A program made the translations under genes and the position numbers. A stretch of 56,951 nucleotides of DNA from positions 1 through 56,951 of the forward strand of contig NZ_UQBH01000014.1 of NCBI RefSeq assembly GCF_900539295.1. The letters are read 5' to 3'. The notes below the pieces were generated by a model. That model was not told where the DNA came from. It made no database searches and saw nothing but the letters and a program-made list of their open reading frames with translations. Positions 15,046 through 23,734 of this stretch are shown one piece after another. This DNA comes from an uncultured Megasphaera sp. (GTDB lineage Bacteria > Bacillota > Negativicutes > Veillonellales > Megasphaeraceae). Numbering within the stretch: the first letter of the stretch is position 1; every line of letters starts with the position of its first letter.

Positions 15046-18032
15046 TAGTAGCCGCCTCCATAATTCAGACTATTCTGTGCAATGAGTTTCGCCAGCTTGT
15101 AGGCAATCCGGTCAATATCCGCTTCTTCGCGGACATAGAAGGTATTGCCTTTGATGACGACCGGGCCGCTGCCAGACGACTGTCTGTTTTCCAGTTCGGC
15201 TTGAATCATCCGCTCCGTCGTGGCATGTGGATAGATACGGCTTCCCTGCGGCAGGTCGACGATTTCGCCGCCCCGTTCGTTGATTTCCGTCCAGCCGCCG
15301 GCGTAAAATGACGAGCCAGTCGCATGGCTGGAGAAGATACTAGGGATGCTGAATGAAAAAGAGCTGGCCGAGGAACGTATATCCGCTATAGTGCTCTGTA
15401 AATTTCCCCAGGCGCTCTTTGCACGCTCCGAAAGCGGGCCCCATACGTTCTCTTCAAACCATCCTGTTACGCCGTCCCAGGCCGCCTCAGCTTTATCCTT
15501 GGCCGATTGGAAGGCACTGGCAATGTTGCTTTCCGTGGACGAAGCGCCACTGCTGATTTCTTCCCAGGTTGTCCCGGCCGATTCTTCCAGTTCGGCCAGA
15601 TAGCCGCCGGCGGCGTTTTTCGCATCGGCAAAGGTCTGGCTCCACTCCGCGTTCTTTTCATCAGCTACTTGACAAATCATATCCCAAGAGTCGACGCCGG
15701 ACTGTTTGATGCTCTCCCAGGTATCCGCCCCGGACTGTTTGATGCCTTCCCAGGAGTCAGCCATATACTGATGCAATTCGGCCTGTTTAGCGTCCAGCCA
15801 GTCAGCTGTGTCACTCATTGATTGGCGGACACCTTCAAAGGTATTGGCTATAGTCGGGCCTAGTTGAGCAAAGGTCTGGCTCCACTCCGCGTTCTTTTCG
15901 TTGATGACCTGGCTAAAGGAATCCCAGTTGATGCTCTGGAAGGCTTCGGCCAGCTTCTGGCCGAGCATATCACCGCCGATACCTCCGGCGATGCCGCCCA
16001 CGATTGCGCCGGCCGCTGTACCAACGCCAGGGACTGCTGAGCCTACCGAGGCACCAAATGCGGCCCCGGCTTTCATACCGGCAAAACCGCCAGCCAGGCC
16101 AGCCGCATCCCGTCCCGCTGTAGACAGCTTTTCCCCTTCCGGGGCATAAGCTACATCAAGAGCGGTTCCACCTAATGCGATAGCCGACCCAATCCATGGC
16201 ACCCTTTTCGCCCAGCTGCTGAGCCGGGCGCCCCATCCTGGTTTCGGAGTCCCTTTGGGAGTCCCTTCTGGAACCGGAACCGGTGCGTTTGTCGGTGGTG
16301 CTGAAGTAGGTGCCGTGGTCGGCGCCCCTTTGCTGTTGATAATGACGTTCGTCGCCGTGACGACCATATCTTTCACGGACGACGTGCTGGGAAGCCCGTT
16401 CCCGCCGGTCGGCGTGCCGCCCGGGAGATTCTTCGGGATGCCCTGAATGACGTCTTTGACCTTCATGGCCAGGTTGTAAATCTTTTTCAACCCAACAGCT
16501 AAGGCACCGCCTGCCAGTACCGACCCGATACCGTCAAAGGCAAGGAATTTGTTTTTCAGGTCGTTGATGCCCTCGCCCACAATCTTGATGACGTCCGTCA
16601 CCTGTAAACCGTCATCAATAAGGCCGGAAAAATGCGACGTCAGCTTGCCGAATTCATCGGTAAAGCTCCGCAAGCCATCGCCGACGCCATGGTCTAAGAG
16701 CTTAATGGTCAGGTTTTCCCAGGCGCTCTTCAACCGGAGCAGAGAGCCGCGCAGGTTGTCCATGGCCACCTTGGCCGTTTCATGGGCCGTGATGTCTTTC
16801 ATGGCTGCGTTCATGTCTTTGACGCCCTTGGCGCCTTCACGCAGCATGATCATGCCGCCTCGGATAGCGTCCGAGCCAAACATGGTCGACAAGGCGTTCA
16901 TCTTTTCTTCATCCGTTAAACCGGATAGATGCTCCTGCAAAAGACCGGCGATGTCTGAGAGGGACCGCAAGTGGCCTTCCTGATCGAAGAATTTAGACGT
17001 TCCTTCGTCGGTCAAGAGACCGAGTCTTTGCATTTCTTCGGTGGCCTGCTTCGTCTGCGGGGAGAGGTTCATGAGCATCGTCTTTAAAGACGTACCTGCG
17101 TCAGACCCCTTCAAGCCATTGTTGGCGAAGACTGCCAGGGCCGTATTAGTATCATCGAAGCTCATACCGACCCCGGCTGCAACAGCCGAGACAGCAGAGA
17201 GTGAGTACTTTAATTCTTGGACGCCCGTTGCACTGGCATTGGCCGCGCCAACTAAGACGTCTGCTGCATGAGTGGCATCATCAATATGGAAGGCGTTCAT
17301 AGCCGTACTCATGATTTCCGCTGCTTCCGGAAGGGATAACTGGCCGGCTGCGGCTAAATCGAGAGCTGCCTGAGAAGCATCACCGAGAACGTCCTTGACA
17401 CTGACGCCGGCTTTCAAGAGCTCTGTCATGCCCTGGGCCGCTTCCGTCGAGCTAAACTGCGTATCCGCACCGAGTTCCAGTGCCTTTTCCTTGACGGCGT
17501 CCATGGCTTCCGCATCTAACCCAGTGACTGCCTTGATTTGCGACAACTGAGCCGTGAAGTCAGAATAATTCTTTACAGCATCGAAGACGCCGTAGCCAAG
17601 CCCAGCAAAACCGGCAGCCTGTACAGGAAGGCCGGCCATAGCCCCGGCAGCCATTCCGGACAGTTTGTCCTTCATGCCACCAATATCGCCGTTTTGTTTT
17701 ACGTTGATAGCCACGGTATAGGCCTTTCCTTTGAGCCCGTTCAGCTCCGTCTTGACCTTCTGGATTTTCGCCGTGGCGTCGTCCTTAGCGCGGATAGTCG
17801 CTTCATAGATGCCACGGATGCCCTGGAAGGACCGTTTAGCACGGTCTGCCTGGCCGGCTGCTTTGACAGCCGCTGTACCGGCTTTTCCCATCCCGGCGGC
17901 GGCCGTATCCGAAGCGCTCCCTGTGCTTTTCAGGGTTTCCGTCAAGCCCTTGAAGCCGGACCTTGCTTTATTGACCTGCGCCGTAAACTGGTCCTTGAGT
18001 TCCAGCGTAGCGCTCAAAACATAGTTGCTCAC
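15045..18032 (-). CDS. Tail tape measure protein
   Basis: A 995-residue protein. It starts with LSATLELKDQFTAQVNKARSGF, typical of TP901-type tape measure proteins, continues with long helical regions, a hydrophobic glycine-rich stretch around residues 640-700 (AGGFAGMKAGAAFGASVGS), and Trp-containing repeats NAEWSQTFA / TWESIKQSG at about 725-830. Repeats and length are usual for proteins that set tail length and line the tube. The GTG start follows AAAGGGGG. Just upstream is a frameshift-coupled chaperone pair. Confidence 0.9.
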   Translation of the reverse strand: MSNYVLSATLELKDQFTAQVNKARSGFKGLTETLKSTGSASDTAAAGMGKAGTAAVKAAGQADRAKRSFQGIRGIYEATIRAKDDATAKIQKVKTELNGLKGKAYTVAINVKQNGDIGGMKDKLSGMAAGAMAGLPVQAAGFAGLGYGVFDAVKNYSDFTAQLSQIKAVTGLDAEAMDAVKEKALELGADTQFSSTEAAQGMTELLKAGVSVKDVLGDASQAALDLAAAGQLSLPEAAEIMSTAMNAFHIDDATHAADVLVGAANASATGVQELKYSLSAVSAVAAGVGMSFDDTNTALAVFANNGLKGSDAGTSLKTMLMNLSPQTKQATEEMQRLGLLTDEGTSKFFDQEGHLRSLSDIAGLLQEHLSGLTDEEKMNALSTMFGSDAIRGGMIMLREGAKGVKDMNAAMKDITAHETAKVAMDNLRGSLLRLKSAWENLTIKLLDHGVGDGLRSFTDEFGKLTSHFSGLIDDGLQVTDVIKIVGEGINDLKNKFLAFDGIGSVLAGGALAVGLKKIYNLAMKVKDVIQGIPKNLPGGTPTGGNGLPSTSSVKDMVVTATNVIINSKGAPTTAPTSAPPTNAPVPVPEGTPKGTPKPGWGARLSSWAKRVPWIGSAIALGGTALDVAYAPEGEKLSTAGRDAAGLAGGFAGMKAGAAFGASVGSAVPGVGTAAGAIVGGIAGGIGGDMLGQKLAEAFQSINWDSFSQVINEKNAEWSQTFAQLGPTIANTFEGVRQSMSDTADWLDAKQAELHQYMADSWEGIKQSGADTWESIKQSGVDSWDMICQVADEKNAEWSQTFADAKNAAGGYLAELEESAGTTWEEISSGASSTESNIASAFQSAKDKAEAAWDGVTGWFEENVWGPLSERAKSAWGNLQSTIADIRSSASSFSFSIPSIFSSHATGSSFYAGGWTEINERGGEIVDLPQGSRIYPHATTERMIQAELENRQSSGSGPVVIKGNTFYVREEADIDRIAYKLAKLIAQNSLNYGGGY

Positions 18033-18036
18033 AGCC

Positions 18037-18220
18037 TAACGGCCCCCTTTCTTCAATGGCAGCGTCGCTAAATCCAATTCACGCTGCTGCTCCAGGCAGA
18101 CAGCCTCATAGCAGAAAATCTTTTCCAACCGGTTCAAGCCGAAAAAATAGTCCAATCGATGCCCACGGAGGACCATGGCGGCCGCCGTAGCCGCTTCCCA
18201 GTCCTCTTGGATTAGTTTTT
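18037..18220 (-). CDS. -1 frameshift extension of the tail assembly chaperone (gpGT analogue)
   Basis: After the slippery heptamer the -1 frame runs open for 59 codons (LIQEDWEAATAAAMVLRGHR ... LPLKKGGR) to TAG at 18037-18039, just before the tape measure start. It has no plausible start of its own and no other gene occupies the space. The sequence (DWEAAxAAxMVLRGHRxDYFFGLN) looks like the T-type extension that binds tape measure protein in many tailed phages. The fusion would be about 179 residues. Confidence 0.75.
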
Positions 18221-18574
18221 TACGTCTTCATGGACCTTCGATTCGATGTCTTTCCCATAGCCGGACAGCTGGGAAATCTTACGGGCAATGGCCGGAATCT
18301 CGCCGGCGTCGAACAATTTGTCGATGATGTCCGTCGGTTCGACGCAGCCATAGGCCTGCTGCAGGGTGGCATCCCTCAAGTTCGGTTCGACGACGGTCTG
18401 CAAGATGCAGTATTCGTCGGAGCCGTCGGTGATGGCCATGATTTCGGCCATGAGGCCTTTCGTGATTTTCTTGACCGTCAGCTTGCCGACGCTGGTGTCG
18501 AGGTCAAAGGTTTCCTGCTTCTTCTGTGCGATTTTGTCTTTCTGGTTAATCAATTCCTGAATGCTAACTGCCAT
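18212..18574 (-). CDS. Tail assembly chaperone, XkdN family (gpG analogue)
   Basis: A 120-residue acidic protein (IQELINQKDKIAQKKQETFD, LQQAYGCVEPTDIIDKLFDAGE) of the XkdN/phage TAC type. It sits between the tail tube and tape measure genes. It ends ...V-K-N, where GTA AAA AAC TAA contains a -1 slippery heptamer, so a minority of ribosomes should make the longer fusion. Confidence 0.85.
   Translation of the reverse strand: MAVSIQELINQKDKIAQKKQETFDLDTSVGKLTVKKITKGLMAEIMAITDGSDEYCILQTVVEPNLRDATLQQAYGCVEPTDIIDKLFDAGEIPAIARKISQLSGYGKDIESKVHEDVKN
18215..18221 (-). promoter_or_regulatory. Programmed -1 ribosomal frameshift site (A AAA AAC)
   Basis: The canonical X XXY YYZ heptamer A AAA AAC lies in the zero frame directly before the TAA of the XkdN-like gene. 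The -1 frame is open for 59 codons afterwards. Confidence 0.8.
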
Positions 18575-18588
18575 GGTATGGTCTCCTC

Positions 18589-19044
18589 CTATTCAACGGT
18601 TTCCGTAAATGCCGCGTCTTCCGGCGTGAAGCCGAAGGGGTATTCCTTTTCGATGACTTTCCCTTTTTCAAAATTCATGAGCGACAGTTTGTTGAACCAG
18701 ACGTTATTAAGCGTGATGCGCTCTTTCTGGGCGTCAATCATATCCGGGTCTTCGACCAGGCCAACCAGCGTCGTACGCAGGTCATGGCCACTCTTCCAGT
18801 CTTCCAAGTATTTATTCAGATTCCTGTTGATGACGCTCTTGATTTTGAGCGTCCCCGTACCCTTGAGGGATACGATCTTACTGTCTACACTGTTCCCAAT
18901 AAGCACATCTTCACGGTTCGGTTCGACGTCGACTTCGAACGATTCAATTTCAAAAATGAGTTCGCCTTCCCACCATAATTTCCCGTGGGAGCCGTTCCAG
19001 CGCCGGTTGCCGCGATATTTTACGTCATATTCGCTTCTTGCCAT
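18589..19044 (-). CDS. Tail tube protein, XkdM family
   Basis: A 151-residue protein: YRGNRRWNGSHGKLWWEGEL near the N-terminus, then VDVEPNREDVLIGNSVDSK and GTGTLKIKSVINR. This is the standard pattern of PBSX XkdM (DUF2001) tube proteins. It lies directly after the sheath gene. Confidence 0.87.
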   Translation of the reverse strand: MARSEYDVKYRGNRRWNGSHGKLWWEGELIFEIESFEVDVEPNREDVLIGNSVDSKIVSLKGTGTLKIKSVINRNLNKYLEDWKSGHDLRTTLVGLVEDPDMIDAQKERITLNNVWFNKLSLMNFEKGKVIEKEYPFGFTPEDAAFTETVE

Positions 19045-19057
19045 TTGTCAGGCCTCC

Positions 19058-20188
19058 TTACAGCGTGAAATCAATCTTCAAGTTTTCCACGGCATCCACG
19101 AAGCGGATGTCACCGACCAGGGCCAGTGTATCGCCGGTATTGTACTGGCGGATTTCCATGACCGACATGGTCGTCGGGTCATCACCATGGAGTTTTGCGT
19201 AATTGCTCTGCCAGGTCGTGTCGATGTCGACCGTATTAGGCGCATCGGCATCCAGCACATTGCCCTTGATTTCCGAGAAATAGACCAGGATGGCCGAAAT
19301 GAAGAGCATTTTGTGGTTGTAGTCGTTGATGACCTTGCCAACGTAATACTTCTTGAAGGTATTGCGGATGTCGTCAGTGACCATGTCGATGCCTTCAATA
19401 ATCTTGATCTTACGGAATTCTTCGCCTTTGTCCGTCGTGAAGGTTGTCAGGCTGTTGCAGGCGCGAGCAATCTTGACACCATCGCCGTCCTGTTCATCAA
19501 TCAGGAGCAGTTCGCCTTTATCAATCAGCGTGTCGATATCTTCGTAGACCTCGACGCTTTCTACTTCCGTCAGCTTGAAGTACGTGGCACTGCGGTCCAG
19601 AGCCAGGCCAGCCAAAATGCCGGCAATACGGGCCGTATACTGTACTGCTGTATACGTCGTATAGACGGGATTGCCCAAACTGTCAGTATCAGTCCGTACC
19701 TTGATATTGTTTGTGCAGAAATTGACAACCCCCTCATGGTCTGCGGCCTGGTCGGACAATACGGCCTTGAAAGTTTTATGCTTGTTGCTGCGCTGTGTCT
19801 TAATCCAAGACGCCAGGTCATTCTGTTCCTGCGTCGTGGCAGTCGGAGCGCATAGCCAGTTCCATTTGATGTTTGCCAGCATCTTGAGGACATCGGCCTG
19901 GTCCTTCGTAGCACCATCGACATTAGTATTCGGCAGCGTGTAGACCAGGATGCGGAGCGGCGTACCGAGCAGACATTTCTTGATCAGGTCCACGTTTTCA
20001 TCCGTAAGGCCTGTATCCGGGATGTCGGAAACGTCGCGGATAGTGTAATTATGGATTTCATCTTTGGTTTCGTTGTGCAGGATCATCGCTACAATACCGC
20101 GGGTACTGCGCTTGATAGCCGTCGTCCCCTTGGTACGGAAATTGATGATAATCTGCGGCATGCCGAACAATTCCTGTTCATTTGCCAT
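19058..20188 (-). CDS. Tail sheath protein, XkdK family
   Basis: A 376-residue sheath protein. MPQIIINFRTKGTTAIKRSTRG at the start and KIIEGIDMVTDDIRNTFKKY, YVGKVINDYNHKMLF and a C-terminal SVMEIRQYNTGDTLALVGDI are typical of contractile sheath subunits. It proves a contractile tail. It is shorter than PBSX XkdK (about 466 residues), which suggests a trimmed outer domain. Confidence 0.9.
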   Translation of the reverse strand: MANEQELFGMPQIIINFRTKGTTAIKRSTRGIVAMILHNETKDEIHNYTIRDVSDIPDTGLTDENVDLIKKCLLGTPLRILVYTLPNTNVDGATKDQADVLKMLANIKWNWLCAPTATTQEQNDLASWIKTQRSNKHKTFKAVLSDQAADHEGVVNFCTNNIKVRTDTDSLGNPVYTTYTAVQYTARIAGILAGLALDRSATYFKLTEVESVEVYEDIDTLIDKGELLLIDEQDGDGVKIARACNSLTTFTTDKGEEFRKIKIIEGIDMVTDDIRNTFKKYYVGKVINDYNHKMLFISAILVYFSEIKGNVLDADAPNTVDIDTTWQSNYAKLHGDDPTTMSVMEIRQYNTGDTLALVGDIRFVDAVENLKIDFTL

Positions 20189-20191
20189 ATG

Positions 20192-20653
20192 CTATTCCCC
20201 TTCCGTTTGATTTAGCTTGTTGATTTCCAGTTCCAGGTGCTGGGCCATTTCATACTGGATGCGGCCGGCATCCTCGAAGTTGTCACGGAAATCAAGATTG
20301 AAAATGTAATGCAGGATGTCATCGACAATGGTCATCTCTGCGTCGAGAATCGTAATATGCCGGTCCTTGACGGCCAGAACAGGGCGGAAAACTTTGTCCA
20401 GGGCATCGGCTACCTCGAAGACAGCCGTGCGGCTCACGCGTCCCATTGCGTCTTTCGGGTGGATATAGGTAATGTCCACCTGAATCAACCGGTCGCTGAA
20501 CAGGTCGTCCACGGTCGTGGCCGTCGGCATGAACTCGACATAAAAATAAGGTGCATCCGATTTCTCGACATTATCGAAATGCACCTTATAATCTTTGAAG
20601 TTTTGATTGAGTACGGCCACGATGGCCGCTTTTATATCGCGGAGCGTCATCAT
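20192..20653 (-). CDS. Tail terminator-type protein
   Basis: A 153-residue protein beginning MTLRDIKAAIVAVLNQNF, with PYFYVEFMPTATTVDDLFSD and VDITYIHPKD. It resembles the tail terminator/completion proteins encoded between the HK97 gp10-like protein and the sheath in PBSX-like clusters. It probably caps the tail tube. Confidence 0.68.
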   Translation of the reverse strand: MMTLRDIKAAIVAVLNQNFKDYKVHFDNVEKSDAPYFYVEFMPTATTVDDLFSDRLIQVDITYIHPKDAMGRVSRTAVFEVADALDKVFRPVLAVKDRHITILDAEMTIVDDILHYIFNLDFRDNFEDAGRIQYEMAQHLELEINKLNQTEGE

Positions 20654-21018
20654 TCGTCCAACACCGCCTTTATGATGGTATCGGCATCATCCCGGAACGT
20701 CTTTTCCGCCTGCAGCATGCCACGATGGAGCATTTTGCTTCCCTTTACGAATCCTTTCCCACCACGGGTCCGGTGTCCGTATTCGACATGGGCGGCATAT
20801 TGGACATTATTATAGATTTCCGCCTTGCCCTGTACCGCCCTGGACCGTTTCCAGCCGCCTTTCAGCCGCCCCGTGTCAACCGGGGTATTGTCCTGGACTT
20901 TTCCGCGTATTACTTCGCCTTCCTGGGCGACAAACTGGTTCATCTTTCGGGCTCCCTGTTCTTCGATTTTAGCTAATCGCTCATCGAAGGCGTCGAAGCC
21001 ACCAAATTGCACCCCCAT
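20650..21018 (-). CDS. HK97 gp10-like tail completion protein (XkdI position)
   Basis: A 122-residue basic protein with GEVIRGKVQDNTPVDTGRLKGGW at about residues 33-55 and AAHVEYGHRTRGGKGFVKG; the 'PVDTGxLxxG' and 'VEYGHRT' motifs define the HK97 gp10 family of head-tail joining or tail completion proteins. It overlaps its neighbours by one to four bases. Confidence 0.85.
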   Translation of the reverse strand: MGVQFGGFDAFDERLAKIEEQGARKMNQFVAQEGEVIRGKVQDNTPVDTGRLKGGWKRSRAVQGKAEIYNNVQYAAHVEYGHRTRGGKGFVKGSKMLHRGMLQAEKTFRDDADTIIKAVLDE

Positions 21019-21341
21019 TACGCCTCATCCTCTCTTCGGACGCTGATTTCCTGATGGTCAGGATACTTGAAGGCCTTCGCCGCATTGAGCGTAAAGGTTT
21101 GCCCGACATGCACGATGACTAGGACATCGTTCGGCGAAATGTCGTATTCCGGATCAAGGCAGATGCGCAGGTCCGTCTTTGTGAAGAACTCCCGCGGATT
21201 CTGCCCGCTCTGCATCTCTTTGCCGTATTGCGTCAGATGGCACGGGAGTTCCTGGTAGACGGCCTGCATCGTATAATCATCAGCTCCGTCGTCGTCTTTC
21301 ACAGCCTGCTGCCGGTATACGGTGACGCGGTCGGTATACAT
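21018..21341 (-). CDS. Head closure/joining protein (XkdH-like)
   Basis: A 107-residue protein. RVTVYRQQAVKDDDGADDYT near the N-terminus, then CHLTQYGKEM, DLRICLDPEYDISPNDVLVI and VRREDEA, typical of small beta-barrel head closure proteins. The ATG at 21341 has no evident ribosome binding site, so the true start may lie a little upstream at a non-ATG codon. Confidence 0.65.
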   Translation of the reverse strand: MYTDRVTVYRQQAVKDDDGADDYTMQAVYQELPCHLTQYGKEMQSGQNPREFFTKTDLRICLDPEYDISPNDVLVIVHVGQTFTLNAAKAFKYPDHQEISVRREDEA

Positions 21342-21391
21342 GTATTTGTTGAGCAGGCGCTTGCATCGTTTCCAGCTGATAGGACCACCCC

Positions 21392-21748
21392 CTAGAGACT
21401 CTTCGGGCGCCGATACAGGTTCAATTTAGGTTTGAGACGGTCGAAATCTTCTTCCCTGGGGTCCCCCGTCGAGGATACTTCCGACACGGCGAATTGATAC
21501 GTCGTGTCGTTCTGGGTCAAGCTCTTCAAGGGAGCCCGGCCGCCGTCTTCGGCATCCTCCAGCCAGCGCGTCACCATATCCTCGGCCGTAAAGGCCAGAG
21601 CCTGTGGGAAATCTTCCCGGTTGCAGTAGTCCAGGACGTCATAGACGAATTTCCGGGCTAAGCGTTCGGCTTGGTATGTGTCTGTCGAGTTCTGCGTGAC
21701 GGCATCGACGATTTTCTCGACCGCCTCATCGGGTGTGAGATAATTCAT
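21392..21748 (-). CDS. Head-tail connector / adaptor protein
   Basis: A 118-residue, mainly helical protein (MNYLTPDEAVEKIVDAVTQN, VYDVLDYCNREDFPQALAFT) of the gp6/gp15-type connector class. It is encoded directly after the capsid gene, the usual place for an adaptor that docks on the portal. Confidence 0.7.
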   Translation of the reverse strand: MNYLTPDEAVEKIVDAVTQNSTDTYQAERLARKFVYDVLDYCNREDFPQALAFTAEDMVTRWLEDAEDGGRAPLKSLTQNDTTYQFAVSEVSSTGDPREEDFDRLKPKLNLYRRPKSL

Positions 21749-21775
21749 GGCTTATCCCTCCTCCCTCATCGGAGA

Positions 21776-22687
21776 CTATTTGCCCGTGCCGCTGGTCGTG
21801 GTGGCTTTCGGAGTCAGGACCGCAAAAGCCGTTTCCTTGACCGGCAGGAATCCGAGGCGCATGGTGGCTTTGATGGCAACCATGTCGTTTTCTGGCAGGG
21901 ACAGCGGTTTGTCATCTGCCATGGTAACCGTCGACAGGGTAGCTTCACGGAGCGTTTCATACTGAATCTGGTCGCGTAAGCCGATGAGCGAGTATTTCCA
22001 GTTGCCGGCGATGGCGCGGGCCTTCGTGGCATCCCAGGCACCGTTGCGGCAAAACTCAATTGGCTGAGCGTACAGCGTGGACTGGTCCACATCCTGTACA
22101 TAGAGCTGGTTACCGTTGGCATCACGCAGTTTGCGCAGGGAGTTTTTCAGATCATAACCGGCAACGAAGCCATCAACGTCCAAGCCCTGGGCTTCAACCG
22201 AGGCCATCGTGTCGGAAATATCGAGGTCTAACGATTTGTTCGTGCCTTCGGCAACGGTCTGTTTGCCGGCAGTCGCTACCCCTAAGATATTTTTTGCAAA
22301 CGGGCTGTTCGTACCGAACAAGCAGGCTGCGTCGATGGCCTTATAAAAGGCTTCGGCTACATAGGGCTTGATGGCCGAGAAGACGTCGATAGTCGTATCT
22401 TCCAGCTTTTCACGGCTGACCGGAATGATGACGCCGATTTTCTTGGCGACCAGTTCCGGGAAAATCCATTTAGCAACGGATGTCTGGATTCGTTCCGTTT
22501 CACCGACCCAGTATGCGCCAGGGCCCGAGACCATAACCGGGAATTTCTTCGTTTCCGATTCCATCGGCTGAACCGTGGACAGTCGCATGACGCTAGAACC
22601 GCGGACGACGTCCGCAATGATGTCGGATGCAATCGGGGTCGGCACGAAGCCGCTCAAATTGTCTTTCAAAAATAATTCGTCTGCCAT
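21776..22687 (-). CDS. Major capsid protein, HK97 fold
   Basis: A 303-residue protein. DIIADVVRGSSVMRLSTVQP, AYWVGETERIQTS and the later VIIPVSREKLEDTTIDVFSA and AACLFGTNSPF are characteristic of HK97-fold major capsid proteins of Firmicutes phages. There is no long N-terminal delta domain; a separate scaffold gene lies just upstream. Highly expressed during lytic growth. Confidence 0.93.
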   Translation of the reverse strand: MADELFLKDNLSGFVPTPIASDIIADVVRGSSVMRLSTVQPMESETKKFPVMVSGPGAYWVGETERIQTSVAKWIFPELVAKKIGVIIPVSREKLEDTTIDVFSAIKPYVAEAFYKAIDAACLFGTNSPFAKNILGVATAGKQTVAEGTNKSLDLDISDTMASVEAQGLDVDGFVAGYDLKNSLRKLRDANGNQLYVQDVDQSTLYAQPIEFCRNGAWDATKARAIAGNWKYSLIGLRDQIQYETLREATLSTVTMADDKPLSLPENDMVAIKATMRLGFLPVKETAFAVLTPKATTTSGTGK

Positions 22688-22702
22688 ATTGTATTCCCCC
22701 TC

Positions 22703-23320
22703 TTATCGTTTGGCCTGATTCTTGTAAATGGCTTCAAAGAAGCTGTTCTTGGCACTGCCACCGCCATTGCCGCCAACACCGGTGCCGCCGGCTTTCGGGG
22801 CCTTGCCTTTCAGCTTTTCATTGACGGCCGCTTCGACGGCCTTTTTGAACTGTTTATCAAAAGTCTTGATGCGGTCCATCGTCGATTCGTTGTCGTCGGC
22901 GATGAGGTAGTCCATGAATTCAACAGGAATCTTGCGGTCGGACAGGACCTTCACCATTTCGAGCTTCAGCTCTTTCCGGTTCAGTTCTTTTTCCTTGGCT
23001 TCTAATTCTTTCTTGATGGCTTCCTGCTCTTCCTTGGCCCGCTCTGTTTCGGACAATTTGGACAGCCGTTCGGCTTCCTTCTTGGCCTTGTCAGCCTTCT
23101 TCTGGTATTCCTTCTCCCAGCGGGCCTTAGCCTGGTTCACTGCATCATCAATCCGTTTTTGTACGTCCGCATCCTGCTCTTCTTGGGTCTTGGTTTTCGG
23201 GGCGTCCGGGGTGCCTTTCCCGCCCTTATCGCCTTCAGTGCTGTCTGCCGTATCGTCTGCGCCACCTTCGGTGCCGCCGTCGGCGAACCGCTGCAGGTCG
23301 AACTTGAATTCGTCTGCCAT
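22703..23320 (-). CDS. Capsid scaffolding protein (DUF4355-like)
   Basis: A 205-residue, highly charged coiled-coil protein. The N-terminus MADEFKFDLQRFADGG is the conserved tag of many such scaffold proteins, the middle (about 45-135) is Lys/Glu-rich coiled coil, and the end is a Gly-rich linker with a basic tail. The start at 23320 follows AGGAGGG by seven bases; an upstream ATG at 23344 lacks a site. Confidence 0.85.
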   Translation of the reverse strand: MADEFKFDLQRFADGGTEGGADDTADSTEGDKGGKGTPDAPKTKTQEEQDADVQKRIDDAVNQAKARWEKEYQKKADKAKKEAERLSKLSETERAKEEQEAIKKELEAKEKELNRKELKLEMVKVLSDRKIPVEFMDYLIADDNESTMDRIKTFDKQFKKAVEAAVNEKLKGKAPKAGGTGVGGNGGGSAKNSFFEAIYKNQAKR

Positions 23321-23344
23321 GTGTATCCCTCCTAAAATTGGCAT

Positions 23345-23372
23345 AAAAAAAGCGCCTGATCACTCAGACGCT
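23345..23372 (-). terminator. Terminator between the head-toxin unit and the scaffold gene
   Basis: Stem AGCGtCTGA / TCAGgCGCT with seven T on the minus strand. It would separate the portal-MuF transcript from the scaffold-capsid transcript or attenuate it. Confidence 0.65.
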
Positions 23373-23438
23373 GAAAATATAAACTTGTTTAGGCGGCCCC
23401 GTCTTTCGTGGAGCCTTGTTGTACCAGTCTAAATGCAT
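23364..23438 (-). CDS. Possible 24-residue leader-type ORF
   Basis: Starts MHLDWYNKAPRKTGPP six bases after GGAGG; the stop codon lies inside the stem of the terminator at 23345-23372. Translation could affect folding of that terminator. No family recognised; the ribosome binding site is the main support. Confidence 0.35.
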   Translation of the reverse strand: MHLDWYNKAPRKTGPPKQVYIFSV

Positions 23439-23458
23439 GGCAACCTCCTGCCCTGGGC

Positions 23459-23495
23459 ATAAAAAAAGCACCTCGCCTTTTCTGAGCTCGATGCT
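23459..23495 (-). terminator. Terminator after the small MuF-linked gene
   Basis: An imperfect stem (AGCATC ... GGTGCT) followed on the minus strand by seven T, 18 bases after the stop codon of the gene at 23513. Confidence 0.5.
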
Positions 23496-23512
23496 TTAAG
23501 TGAAGATGTGAA

Positions 23513-23734
23513 TTAAGCAGACTTCCCTTGTCGGTCTGTAAAAAACTTTTTCCAATGTGGGTTTTCATGGTCAAAAATTTCTTTTTCTTCTGTGGTAAGT
23601 TTTTGTGGATAATCCCGAAACAAATTATATTCTTTTTTTTTGTTAAAGCTGAATATCCATTCCCCAACAGCTTCGGTTTCTTTCCACCAAATCTTGTCAT
23701 CACGTTCGTTTTTGTACCATACACTATTTGACAT
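23513..23734 (-). CDS. Small protein coupled to the MuF toxin-type gene, candidate immunity protein
   Basis: A 73-residue protein rich in Trp, Lys and Glu (KNERDDKIWWKETEAVGEW, LFRDYPQKLTTEEKEIFD). It overlaps the MuF gene end by 11 bases, is AT-rich like the C-terminal third of MuF and unlike the structural genes, and is followed by its own terminator. Polymorphic toxins usually carry the immunity gene directly downstream, so immunity is the favoured guess. Binding to the toxin domain is not shown by sequence. Confidence 0.6.
   Translation of the reverse strand: MSNSVWYKNERDDKIWWKETEAVGEWIFSFNKKKEYNLFRDYPQKLTTEEKEIFDHENPHWKKFFTDRQGKSA

Noticed and set aside
18230..19855. Long open frame opposite sheath, tube and chaperone genes
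   Set aside because: It spans three convincing minus-strand genes and has no homology-like features.
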